DNA of 64,000 nt from Fen-1058 sp964398185. Its GTDB lineage: Bacteria > Chloroflexota > Anaerolineae > Fen-1058. The position numbers and the translations under genes were made by a program. Numbering within the stretch: position 1 is the stretch's first letter; each line of letters opens with the position of its first letter. The notes beneath the pieces were generated by a model, which saw only the letters and a program-made list of their open reading frames with translations, searched no databases and was not told the DNA's origin. The DNA is taken from contig CAYNML010000011.1 in assembly GCA_964398185.1 (NCBI GenBank), positions 1 through 64,000 on the forward strand. The letters are read 5' to 3'. This document shows, one piece after another, positions 22,829-32,600 of this stretch.

Positions 22829-23115
22829 GCAACTGGTCAATCACGGAAGCGGGTGGTGCGGTGACCTTTGCAGTGCGCGTGGCGCCGCGCTCGAGCCGCA
22901 ATCAGATCGTCGGCATCGAAGGTGGGGCGCTGAAGATCAAGCTCACTGCGCCGCCGGTGGAAGGCGCAGCCAACACCGCGCTGATCGAATTTGTGGCGGA
23001 GTGGCTGGGCGTGCGGCGCAGCGCGGTGTCGATCGCCAGCGGTGACAAAGCGCGGAACAAACTCGTGCGTGTAAGTGGGGTAACGCGGGAGCAGATCGTC
23101 AAGCAGCTAGAGTAA
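22825..23115 (+). CDS. yggU: DUF167 / YggU family protein
   Basis: This small protein of 96 residues has the conserved VRVAPRSSRNQI and LKIKLTAPPVEGAANTALIE segments followed by KARNKLVRVSGV, matching DUF167 fully. The biochemical role is not established. The start overlaps yggT by four bases. Confidence 0.92.
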   Translation: MSNWSITEAGGAVTFAVRVAPRSSRNQIVGIEGGALKIKLTAPPVEGAANTALIEFVAEWLGVRRSAVSIASGDKARNKLVRVSGVTREQIVKQLE

Positions 23116-23138
23116 CCGCTCGTTCCAGGACGGTGCGT

Positions 23139-23330
23139 ATGCAAAGGACGATTTTCTATTTGTTTGCCGCCGCATTGTTCTTTGGCGGGCATGCAGCCAG
23201 TATCTTGTTGGAACAGAATCTGGCGCTGGATTCTCGCGCGGGTCTTCTTTATGTGCTTGCTCAGGCCGCCGTCCTGGCGCTGCTGGCGGTGGTCATCAGC
23301 GTGATCTACCGGCGTGTATTTGGCCGCTAG
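23139..23330 (+). CDS. Small two-helix membrane protein of unknown function
   Basis: The reading frame from ATG 23139 (or GTG 23133) encodes 63-65 residues with two hydrophobic helices (about 5-20 and 38-58) and a basic end VIYRRVFGR. I do not recognise it. It closes the yggSTU group 23 bases after yggU and is followed by a strong terminator, which supports it as real. Confidence 0.6.
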   Translation: MQRTIFYLFAAALFFGGHAASILLEQNLALDSRAGLLYVLAQAAVLALLAVVISVIYRRVFGR

Positions 23331-23370
23331 CCGCAGGCTGGCCGACAAGGATTGAGCGAGGACGACTAAC

Positions 23371-23404
23371 AAATCAGGAGCGAGATTATCTCGCTCCTGA
23401 TTTT
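23371..23404. terminator. Bidirectional Rho-independent terminator
   Basis: AAATCAGGAGCGAGA (23371-23385) and its inverse (23389-23403) form a near-perfect 15-bp stem with a TTA loop and run-out of T on the plus and, by symmetry, on the minus strand. It lies between two convergent transcription units: the yggSTU group and the GH13-type gene ending at 23457. Confidence 0.85.
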
Positions 23405-23456
23405 AGCGGGGCTGCATTTTTTGGGAACGACCCACTCGGCCTTTCGCCTTCACACG

Positions 23457-26400
23457 TTACGCCTCGAGCTGTGTTTTGCGCGCTCGCGCGGTTGGCGGCG
23501 GTGTCACAGCTGCCTTCAATTTTTCGATCTGATATTCTGAATCGGCTTGCGCATCCTGTAATTTCTTGATCACGTCGTAGGCCGCCACCAGCGCATCGGC
23601 AACCGCAGCGGGATCGTCTTCCTCGGTGGCCGTGAGAGCGATCGCGGCGATGGCGAACAGCCCCCACATCAACTGCTCGAACGCTTCCTGGTTGTACCAC
23701 TCGATCTCGTTGTAGCGATTGACCTTCAAGAAGGCTCGCACGTCGTCGTCGGCCAGCAACGTCTCCAGCACCTGTGCGGCCCGCTTTTTCGCGGGCACAT
23801 CGGCGGCGTACCACTGTTGATGTGTCACCAGCGCCTTGACGAGAGCCGCCGTCGGCCACGCCTGCCACTCGGCAATGCCAAGCGCCATCAGCGTCTGCGC
23901 GATGGTGCGGCCCAGCAGCCATTCGTCCAGCCAGGCGCGGCTGCGCGCGATGGCGTCTTCGTCGCCGGTGGCGCGGCCCAGCGATCGCACGCCGGCCCAA
24001 CTGAAGAGCGTGGCCCAGGCCAGGGTTTCTGCTTCAGCGGGCGGCTGCAAGTTGGCTTGCAGGTAGTGCAGCGCGGCCGCATACTTGCGCGACTTGGGCA
24101 GCGGGAAGCGCGTCGCCACGAGCGGGAGTTGCAGGATCGCCGCGAAGTCCGATCGGGCGGCCGCCGGAACGACCGTCTCGGCAGGATCGATCTTCAACAG
24201 GTACTGAAGGCCATCGATCACGTGCTGGGTCTTTGTTGCGACTTCTTCCAGCAAAGCAGCGTCGGGTCCGGCCGCTTCGTCGGCGGTGCGCTTCGCCAGC
24301 AGGTAGCGATAGAAGCCTGCGTTCGCCAATTCGCGGAAGGGCGCCAGCACCGGCCGCGCAAAAACTTCGCGCCCGGCCTCGTCCATGTTGGGCACGCCGC
24401 CCCCCTTGAGCGACTCGGCCAGTTTTGCGTAACGCTGCTCTTCATCGTCGACGACTTCGCGCCAATCCATAAAGACGTGATATTTGTACGCGCCCAGTTC
24501 GACATAGAAACCCTGCTCGCACAACTCGCGCCCGCTGCGGAGGTATTCCAGCCCCGTGATCGAATCGCGGAAGATGTAGTACACGCCCTCGTCGGCGCGC
24601 AAGCCCAGGCCGTCTTTCAGATCGCGCTGCACCAGAATTTTCTCATCGCCCTGGCCCGTTTTCACCGCAAAGGCGGCCGAGGTGCGAATCCAGCCGCGCG
24701 TGTCGGCGAATTTATTGTGATACAGCACCAACCCCTTTTCACCTTCGAAGGAGTTGGAATACGCGAAGACGTTTTCATCGACATGACCGGCCGGTGTGTA
24801 GAAGTCGTACAACCGGAAGTGATCGACCCCGGCAAAGACGCGCCGGCGATGCAAGAGCGGCGAGATTTCATGCGCATGCCGATCGACCAGCCACTGATCC
24901 GGCGTTTCGTTGTAATAGGCGCGGCGATATTCCATGCCGTACTTCTCGGCGTAGCCTTCGAACTGGCCGTGGCCGAACATCGGCAGGCCGGGCATGGTGG
25001 ACATCAACACGCAGATGCCGAAGTACTTATCGCCTTTGCCGAATTGCTCCACCGCCGTTTTCTCGTCCGGGTTGTTCATGAAGTTCACGTAGCGCTTCAG
25101 CACTTCCGGATCGAACTCCATGGTGTTCTTCATCACGCTGCGATACTTGCCGTTGTCTTCATCGCGCAGCATGTTCATAAAGGCGCTGTTGTAGACGCGA
25201 TGCATGCCCAGCGTCCGCACGAAGTAACCTTCCATCAACCAGAAGGCTTCGGCCAGCAGCAGTGTGTCCGGCGCTTCGGCCGCCACCCGATCGACCACCT
25301 CGCGCCAGAATTCTTCCGGCATGGCCGCGTCCAATTGTTCTTTGGTCAGGCCATATTCCGCGCGCGACGGGATCGCGCCGCCGGTGCCGGGTTCGGGGAA
25401 CCACAGGCGCTGATAATGTTTCTTGGCCAGCGTCATCGCCGCATCGAAGCGGATGATGGGGAAGTTGCGCGCCACGTGCAGGATCGTTTGAATCACCGCC
25501 TCGCGCACGGCCGGGATGAGGTAATTCAACTGCGCGGTGTCGTTCCACGGAAAACTGGTGCCGTCGTTGCCGTGATAGATGTACTTGGTGCTGCCCGTCC
25601 ACTTGTCGACGCGCTTGAAGACCACCGCGGCGTCGCTGTGATCGTAGTAATGATCTTCCAGATAGATGCCCACGCGCTGATCCCACGACCAATCCGGGCC
25701 GCTGAAGGTGTATGACGGGAACGGCGGATAATCGAGCGCGATAAACCAATCGGGATGTTCGATCACCCAGGTGGCGTCAATGCCCACATGATTGGGGACC
25801 ATGTCGCTCGACAAACGGATGCCGCGCCGCCGCGCCCGATCGCGCAGATCCACCAGGGCGGCGTCACCGCCCAGGTCTTCGGCGATGCGATAGTCCATCA
25901 GCGAATAGGCCGAGGCGACGGCTTCGGGATTGCCCATCATGCGCTTGATGTTTTGCGATGCTTTACTGCGTTCCCACAACCCGATCAGCCACAGGCCCGT
26001 AAAGCCCCGGCGGCGCAGTTCGTCGAGTTCCTCATCCGGGATCTGATCGAGCCGCGTGATGGGCCGCTGATACTGTTTCGAGAGTTGATCGAGCCACACG
26101 TAGGTGTTCTTGGCGATCAACACGAGGCGCGGCATCCAGTGCAGATCGACGCTGAAGCGCTCTGGTTCCGGCAGGAAGTCATAGGCGCTGCCCGCCGGGC
26201 CAAAGAGCGCCAGTGAGGCGCGCTGTGCTTCTTCGCCGAAGACCGGGACCATCGTCGGGCCGGGGCCGGTGAAAATGGCCTTCTCTTCTTCGCGGATAAA
26301 GTCGAGGCCGCCCAACACCCGATAGAGATACTGCCCCAGCATGAGGCCCCAGCGCCCGCGCATGAACTCCAATTGATCCAGCAACGAGCCGGGCGCCGCC

Positions 26401-27017
26401 AGGGCCGGGGTTCGCAAGAAATCGATGAGGTTCTGCCCGTCGAAGCCGAACGTCGGCTGTGTGGCGAAGAATTCGCGTATGCCCGTCATGACTTGCGCGT
26501 AAGCCGTCTCCTGCCGCAGCGGTGTATCGTCAAACAGTTCGCGATATGGCTCGAAGGCCGGGTTCTGATTGGCGAGCCACAGCATCAACAGCTCTTCCAG
26601 TTCGATCTGGTGATGCGGCATGCCGTTGGTCGCGCCTTGGAGATATTCGTCGCTGGCGATCGCGCCCTTGTACACGGCTACCGGCGGAAACTCGTCGACA
26701 AAGCGGCGCAGGGTCTTCTCCACTTCCGCCGGCCCGATCTGCGCTGTGAGATAGTCCAGCGCCTCCTGCATCACGCGCGGATTCTTCTGCTCGCGGTATT
26801 GCTTCAGTGCGTAGTGCTGCAGCTCATCGATCAGGCCCAGCGCGTTGAGGTGCGCGGCCTTGATGGTCTGATCGGGCGGGCGTTTGGCGTTGATTTTCTG
26901 GGCAAAGACGCGCGCCGCATAGAAGTTGGCGAAGATCACATTGCCGTTAAACGAGAACAGCGACTCCTCAAAGCCGTAATAGTCACGGGCGCGGCGGGAT
27001 ACGTGAAATTCAAACAT
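23457..27017 (-). CDS. Large GH13 (alpha-amylase family) protein
   Basis: The 1186-residue protein has an amylase-type (beta/alpha)8 domain in its middle. GH13 regions can be followed: SSDMVPNHVGID (region I), IIRFDAAMTLAKKH with the nucleophile aspartate near residue 525 (II), TLLLAEAFW with the acid/base glutamate (III), and NFMNNPDEK (IV), in which the usual N-H-D reads N-P-D. About 350 helical residues (FEFHVSRRARDYYGFEES and following) precede it, and about 300 helix-rich residues follow. The family acts on alpha-glucans, but the substrate is unclear. No signal peptide is seen, so it is probably cytosolic. I prefer ATG 27017: GGAGG lies 11 bases upstream, and longer versions read into a palindromic repeat at 27056-27107. 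Confidence 0.82.
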   Translation of the reverse strand: MFEFHVSRRARDYYGFEESLFSFNGNVIFANFYAARVFAQKINAKRPPDQTIKAAHLNALGLIDELQHYALKQYREQKNPRVMQEALDYLTAQIGPAEVEKTLRRFVDEFPPVAVYKGAIASDEYLQGATNGMPHHQIELEELLMLWLANQNPAFEPYRELFDDTPLRQETAYAQVMTGIREFFATQPTFGFDGQNLIDFLRTPALAAPGSLLDQLEFMRGRWGLMLGQYLYRVLGGLDFIREEEKAIFTGPGPTMVPVFGEEAQRASLALFGPAGSAYDFLPEPERFSVDLHWMPRLVLIAKNTYVWLDQLSKQYQRPITRLDQIPDEELDELRRRGFTGLWLIGLWERSKASQNIKRMMGNPEAVASAYSLMDYRIAEDLGGDAALVDLRDRARRRGIRLSSDMVPNHVGIDATWVIEHPDWFIALDYPPFPSYTFSGPDWSWDQRVGIYLEDHYYDHSDAAVVFKRVDKWTGSTKYIYHGNDGTSFPWNDTAQLNYLIPAVREAVIQTILHVARNFPIIRFDAAMTLAKKHYQRLWFPEPGTGGAIPSRAEYGLTKEQLDAAMPEEFWREVVDRVAAEAPDTLLLAEAFWLMEGYFVRTLGMHRVYNSAFMNMLRDEDNGKYRSVMKNTMEFDPEVLKRYVNFMNNPDEKTAVEQFGKGDKYFGICVLMSTMPGLPMFGHGQFEGYAEKYGMEYRRAYYNETPDQWLVDRHAHEISPLLHRRRVFAGVDHFRLYDFYTPAGHVDENVFAYSNSFEGEKGLVLYHNKFADTRGWIRTSAAFAVKTGQGDEKILVQRDLKDGLGLRADEGVYYIFRDSITGLEYLRSGRELCEQGFYVELGAYKYHVFMDWREVVDDEEQRYAKLAESLKGGGVPNMDEAGREVFARPVLAPFRELANAGFYRYLLAKRTADEAAGPDAALLEEVATKTQHVIDGLQYLLKIDPAETVVPAAARSDFAAILQLPLVATRFPLPKSRKYAAALHYLQANLQPPAEAETLAWATLFSWAGVRSLGRATGDEDAIARSRAWLDEWLLGRTIAQTLMALGIAEWQAWPTAALVKALVTHQQWYAADVPAKKRAAQVLETLLADDDVRAFLKVNRYNEIEWYNQEAFEQLMWGLFAIAAIALTATEEDDPAAVADALVAAYDVIKKLQDAQADSEYQIEKLKAAVTPPPTARARKTQLEA

Positions 27018-27055
27018 GGGCAGCATGGCCTCCGGGAACAGTCTCTCAGCAGCAG

Positions 27056-27107
27056 GCGTGGCGGCTTCAGCCGGAGACACCAGGGGTAACCGGCTAAAGC
27101 CTCGCCT
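27056..27107. repeat. GGCTTTAGCCGG palindromic repeat
   Basis: GGCG-GGCGGCTTCAGCCGG (27056-27075) and CCGGCTAAAGCCTCGCC (27091-27107) form an imperfect inverted repeat in the gap between the aldo/keto reductase and GH13 genes. It resembles widespread short palindromic elements. Confidence 0.55.
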
Positions 27108-27124
27108 CCACAGTGTCGGAAATT

Positions 27125-28117
27125 TTAGCGGAAATCGCCGACCAATTCCGGCTTGTTCCGCAGAATCTGCTCGATGCGATCCAGCACGTCAGCCGTCAAC
27201 TTCGGCAGCAGGTCGAGCGCTTGCATGTTCTCGGTCACTTGCGCGACCTTGGACGCGCCCGTGATGACGGTGCTGACGTTGGGGTTCTTCAAACACCACG
27301 CCAGCGCCAACTGCGACAGCGTGCCGCCCAGTTCTTGCGTGATGGGAACCAGCTGCTTGACCTTCTCAATCTTCTGCGCGGTCTCCGGCTTCTCAAACTC
27401 CTCGCGCAGCCATTCGTAACCGGGCAGCGTGGCGCGCGTGCCTTCCGGCAGGCCGTTGTTGTACTTGCCCGTCAACAGGCCGCTCGCCAGCGGGCTGAAG
27501 ATCGTCGTGCCGAGGCCGAACTCGCTATACAGGCGCTCATACTCCTTCTCGAAGCGCGCGCGCGCAAACATGTTGTATTCAGCCTGTTCCATCAACGGCG
27601 GGATCAGGTGCTCGCGCCGCGCAATCAAGTGCGCTTCCATGATTTCCTGCGCGCTCCACTCGCTGGTGCCCCAGTAGAACACCTTGCCCTGATTGATCAC
27701 GTGGTTCATGGCGCGCACGGTTTCTTCAATGGGCGTGCGCTTGTCGGGCCGATGGCAGAACAGCAGGTCGACGTACTCCAACTGCAGGCGCGCCAGTGAA
27801 GCATCCAATCCTTCAATGATGTGTTTGCGCGACAGACCCTTGTCGTTGACCCCCGCGCCGCCCCAGAACAACTTGGTGGACAGCACCAGATCCGATCGCT
27901 TCCACCCGGCCCGCTTGATGGCCTTGCCCATCGCAATCTCGCTGCGGCCTTCCGCGTACACCTCGGCGGTGTCGAAGAAATTCACACCGTGCCGGTACGC
28001 CTCGACCATTGTCTCATACGCAATGTCTTCACCGACCTGCTGACCCCACGTCACCCAGCCGCCCAACGACAGCGCCGACACCTGCAAACCCGATCGGCCC
28101 AAATATCGATATTCCAT
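27125..28117 (-). CDS. Aldo/keto reductase, potassium-channel beta-subunit type
   Basis: The 330-residue NADPH-dependent aldo/keto reductase has GRSGLQVSALSLGGWVTWG at the N-terminus, D in NFFDTAEVYAEGRSE with catalytic Y, K in VLSTKLFWGG, and H in DLLFCHRPDK. The C-terminal NADP-binding segment is ITGASKVAQVTENMQAL. The pattern matches the Kv-beta/YghZ branch (AKR6/AKR14). Substrate unknown. ATG 28117 has CGAGGAG upstream; the reading frame extends further but without support. It lies 58 bases from the glycosyltransferase-like gene upstream. Confidence 0.92.
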   Translation of the reverse strand: MEYRYLGRSGLQVSALSLGGWVTWGQQVGEDIAYETMVEAYRHGVNFFDTAEVYAEGRSEIAMGKAIKRAGWKRSDLVLSTKLFWGGAGVNDKGLSRKHIIEGLDASLARLQLEYVDLLFCHRPDKRTPIEETVRAMNHVINQGKVFYWGTSEWSAQEIMEAHLIARREHLIPPLMEQAEYNMFARARFEKEYERLYSEFGLGTTIFSPLASGLLTGKYNNGLPEGTRATLPGYEWLREEFEKPETAQKIEKVKQLVPITQELGGTLSQLALAWCLKNPNVSTVITGASKVAQVTENMQALDLLPKLTADVLDRIEQILRNKPELVGDFR

Positions 28118-28174
28118 GTTGCTCCTCGTAAGAGATGTGGTTAGCCACAACGATTATACCGCAAGACCGGGCGA

Positions 28175-29656
28175 TTACGGTTCCACGGCATAGACCGTCA
28201 TGTGTTCCAGGCTGAACGCGGAATTGCCGGCAAAGACCGGCGGCCAGCGCGCCGCCAGGTGCGGATACCAGCCGGGGAACGTAACGAAGTAGTGCGCGCC
28301 CTTCGCTTGCAGCCAGTCACCCAATTTGGCCTCATCGCGCATGAACGGGATCACTTCCGGCGATATGAGGCCCGCCAGATCGAGGATGGGCCGCTGCGCG
28401 AAGTAGCCGATCGCGCCGATGTCGTGCGCGGCGATGACGGCGTCGGGCGGCGCATTCCGATCGAGCCACTGCGCGACGGCGACCATCTCGCCGTTGATGA
28501 TAGCGACATCCGTGGCGTAAGCCTGCGCTCCGATCGGCACGAACAGCACAAAAACGATCACAATGGTTAGCGCATAGGCGCGACGCAAGAGGCGCATGAT
28601 TGGCTTAGTGCTCCGCGTCTTGATCCACTCCAGCAGCAGTGCCGTCCCGACGATGCCATACAGCAGCACGATCGGAATGATCGGCAGCAGGTAACGTCCA
28701 TGCTGATACGACACCGGCAGGCGCAGCGCATAGACGCCGATGTGCGCGGCGATCCAGAGCAGAGGAAAATTCAACACCAGGAAGCGCGTTACCGCAGGGC
28801 GAGATTTCATCTCGCCGCGCAAGTTACCCACTTGCGCCACAGCCCATGTGATCAGGCCGGGGATCAACAGCAGCAGTCCGCCTGCCAACGGCGCCATGAG
28901 CATGTTACCGAGGGAGGCGAGCCAGATCGAGGCGGAACTCATCAACTCCCCGTACTCGCTCTGTTTGGCGTAGAACGTGTTGGGAAAGATCGATCCGCCC
29001 GCTTGCAGATTGAAGTACGCGCCCGGTGTCAGCACGATCACAAAAGCGACGGCGGCCTGCGCCACCTCGATCAAGCCGCTGCGCCCTGCGCGCACGATCA
29101 TCACGATCAGGCTCAGCGTGACAAGCAGCAGACCTTCGGGGCGCGTCAGGATCAACAATCCCCCCAGTGCGCCGCTGATCCAGCCCGCCGCATTCGCCCA
29201 CACCCGCTCGATCAGCGCCAGCGCGAAAACGATGAAGAGCAGCGTCTCCATGCCCGAGGCCGCGGCCCACACCAGGTGCCACTCGATCACGCACGCGAGA
29301 CCGACGAGCCAGCTCACCAGCGATCGGGTGGGCAATAACCGATCGGCCAACCGCGACAGCAGCCACGCGCTGATCGCCAATGTGATCGCGCCGAGGATCA
29401 GCGCCCACAGCTGCTGATCGATCTGCAAACGATAGGCCGCGCTCAACAGCAGTGTCCACAGCGGCGCGGTCGAGCCGGCGCTGGGCACGTCGACGACATA
29501 GGCCAGCTGTCCCGTCGCGGCCCAGTTGCGCGCATAGGTTTGATGGATCCACGCGTCGTCGAGCGGATAGCCAGAGTGGCCGCGTACCGCGGCCACTCCT
29601 GTGTAGCATCCTACTACCAGCACCGCCAGCGCGGTGAACGTCAGGAAGCGTTTCAC
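28175..29656 (-). CDS. GT-C type membrane glycosyltransferase-like protein
   Basis: The 493-residue protein has about 10-11 membrane helices and a C-terminal extracytoplasmic segment. The first outer loop carries acidic HSGYPLDDAWIHQTYARNW, typical of lipid-linked-sugar-dependent GT-C enzymes. Further motifs are ASGMETLLFIVFALAL and LLILTRPEGLLL. Such proteins transfer sugars from polyprenyl-phosphate donors at the outer membrane face. GTG 29656 overlaps the stop of the DUF11 surface-protein gene, so the two are translationally coupled. This raises the possibility that it glycosylates that protein, though this is inference. Confidence 0.78.
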   Translation of the reverse strand: MKRFLTFTALAVLVVGCYTGVAAVRGHSGYPLDDAWIHQTYARNWAATGQLAYVVDVPSAGSTAPLWTLLLSAAYRLQIDQQLWALILGAITLAISAWLLSRLADRLLPTRSLVSWLVGLACVIEWHLVWAAASGMETLLFIVFALALIERVWANAAGWISGALGGLLILTRPEGLLLVTLSLIVMIVRAGRSGLIEVAQAAVAFVIVLTPGAYFNLQAGGSIFPNTFYAKQSEYGELMSSASIWLASLGNMLMAPLAGGLLLLIPGLITWAVAQVGNLRGEMKSRPAVTRFLVLNFPLLWIAAHIGVYALRLPVSYQHGRYLLPIIPIVLLYGIVGTALLLEWIKTRSTKPIMRLLRRAYALTIVIVFVLFVPIGAQAYATDVAIINGEMVAVAQWLDRNAPPDAVIAAHDIGAIGYFAQRPILDLAGLISPEVIPFMRDEAKLGDWLQAKGAHYFVTFPGWYPHLAARWPPVFAGNSAFSLEHMTVYAVEP

Positions 29657-32600
29657 TAGTTCCTTCTGATCAACGGCAGATATACCGGCGGCTGAACGTA
29701 GATCGCGACCGGGCCGAAGATGTTGTTGACTTCGTCGCCTTCGATGATGCGGCCATGCTGCGGCGTGCCATAGGCGTTGGTGCCCGGCACGTTCCAGTAT
29801 GGATCGGCCTGGACGTACAACAGTTGATTCCCGCCTTGTGTCAGGACGTAGGTATAGGTTACAGTGAAGACTTCGCCCGTGGCGAGGCCAGCGCCGTTGA
29901 AAGCCTTGACGTACTTGCAGGAACCGGTCGGCGTGGGACACTTGCCATTGGTGTGGTCGCTCGGGCCGCTGGGCGGGGGCGAACCGGCGGGCTTGATATA
30001 CAAGTCGGTGCCGAACCAGCCTAGACCGTCGGGCCCGTTTGTCGGATCGAAGCCTTGATTCTTCATCACCACGGTGATCGTGATCGGTCCGTTTTGCCGC
30101 AGACGCGCCGGCGTATACGTCATGCTCAACACCGCGATGTCAGCCCCGCGCACGATGTCGATGTCGGTGCTGGTGTTGTTGCCAAGATTGGTATCAGTGC
30201 CGCGCACGACTGGCGTGGCGCTGATGAGGGCGGTATTCTCGATCGACAACGCCGTAATCGGCAGGCTGGCTTCGATGCGGATGGGTACCAGCACACTATC
30301 ACCCGCGCCCGGCGGCAGATCGGGCCGCGCCAGCGTGTAGCGCCCCGGCGCCGCCTGCGTCCAGCCCGCGGCCTGGAAGGTCAGGTAATCGCTGGGGGTG
30401 AAGATGTCCGTCAACGACACCTGCGTGAGCGTGACGTTGGCCGTGGTGTTTGTGTAGCGCAGCGTGTACGTCACGGTCGCGCCCGGGATCGCTGAAGTCT
30501 GGCCGTCGGACTTAAAGATCGCCAGATCGTAATACCGGCGAATATCCGTTTCGACGGGCGCCAGGCCTGCGGCGCCGGGCAGGGTCAGATCGTTGGCGTC
30601 CAAGGCAACATCGTTCGTGTAGATTCCCGGCGCGACTCCTGCGCCGACCAGCGCATACCACGTCAGGACCAGTGACTGACCAGGCGGCAGCGCCAGGTTC
30701 TGCCACACCAATGGCGCCGCCGACTGGGGCGGCGGAGTCGTGCCGACGGTTTGCGAGAAGACAAAGCCCGTCGGCATGGTGTCCGTCACCCGCAGGGTCA
30801 GCGGTGCGCCACTCTGATTGGTCAGCGTCAGGACATACATCAGCGGCTCGCCGGCAAAAGCCAGGCCGGGGGAAGCCGCCTTGCTGATGTCAACTTGCGG
30901 CGGCCCGCCGATGAACGTGATGGCCTGCGCCGTGTCGTTGGCCGCGTTCGACTCGATGGCATTGACCGACGGCGTCCCGGTGATGATGACTGTGTTGTAG
31001 ATGTGGTCGCCCACATAGGACGGATCGATCTGGAGTACCATCGTCACCGTGCCGGACGCATTGGCCGGCAGATCACCGACGTTGAGCGTGCGCTGCCCCG
31101 GCCCGATTTCGATCCAGCCGGAACCGTCGAGATAGGTGACACCCGTCGCCGGGAAAGAATCGTTCAGGATGACGTTGCTGAGGTCCACGCTGTTCGTCGT
31201 GACATTGCGGTAGCTCAACGTGTACGTCACGCGTTCGCCCACCGCGACCAGTAGCGGATCACTGGACTTGGTGATCTGCACGTCATAGGTTGGCTGCGGT
31301 GACACGAAGATGGGCGCGGTGTTGCCGGTGCCCGGGAAGCGCAGGGAACCGCTGGACACATCGACACGATTGTAGTGCGTGCCCAATGGCGCGTCGGTCG
31401 CCACGTAGGCAATGAAGCCCAGCGTGCGCACCTGCGTGCTGGACAGCGGAATCGCGTTCCAGACGACGGGTGATACGGCGTCGGGCAGGGGCGTATCGCC
31501 GAGCGGCGCGACGAATGACAGTCCCGCCGGCAGCGTATCGGTGACCATGACGGTCAACGGATCTTCGCCCTCATTCGTCAATGTGATGGTGTACGCCGTG
31601 GTGCCGCCGCGGTAGGTGCTGCCCGGAATGGCGATCTTGCTGGACGAAACGTTGGGCGCGCCGCGCACTTTGACACCGGCGGTATCGTCCGTCTGGGGGA
31701 TGGAGATATTCGCCGCGCTGGCCGCCACGCGATTGTAGTACGTCCCTGACAACAATGTCGACGAGACGCGCGCGTAGAACGACAACTCCAGCCGGGCGGA
31801 GTTGTTCAGGCTCGCCGGCAGCTTGCTGGCCCAGACCAGCGGCGCGATCGTGTCCGGGGTCGGAGCCGATGGGCTGACCATGCCGTCGAAGGTGAAGCCG
31901 GCCGGCAGGGTATCGGTGATGCGCATGTTGGTCAGCGCCGATCCTGATTGGTTATAGAGCGTGATCGTGTACACCACCCGATCGCCCGCCGTGACGGTCT
32001 TAGGTGACACGACTTTGTCGAGCGCAGCGCCTGGCACGATCGTCACCGGCGCACCCAGGTAGTTCACCGCTTGCGTGATCACCCAGCCCGGCGAGAAGCC
32101 ATCCATATAGTTCTTGTAGTTTGCGCCGGGATAAATTGACGCCCGCGCCCGGAACGAGAAGCTGGTGCTGGCATTGTAGTTGATCTGCGAAATCAGCCAC
32201 GCGGGCGGATCGCTGCTGACCTGCGTCACGCCGGCCGGTAAACTGACGTTGGAGTTGAATTGCCAGTAAGGTTCTGCCACCGCCGAGGGCAGCAGATCAG
32301 TCACCACGATGTTGGACACCGCATACGGCCCCCGGTTGACAATGGACACGTTGTACTGCACCAGACCCAGCGGCCCCACCGAGGTGTTCCCTGTTGTCTT
32401 GGTGTATTCCAGGCGCTTGGGGCGCACATTCACGCGCACGCCCGCCCGGGCATTGGCGCCGACGCCCAGCCACGGAATACAGGTCTTAGCGTCTGCCAGA
32501 TTTACCGCCATCAGATCATTCTCGAGATTTTCTCCGGTCACTTGTGTGACGGTGACCACGAACGAAAAACTCAAAGTGCTGTTCGGCCCCATGGATATGC

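Noticed and set aside
23817..25715. 632-residue plus-strand open frame
   Set aside because: Antisense to the GH13 motifs; the His/Arg/Gln-rich translation is the usual shadow of a GC-rich gene.
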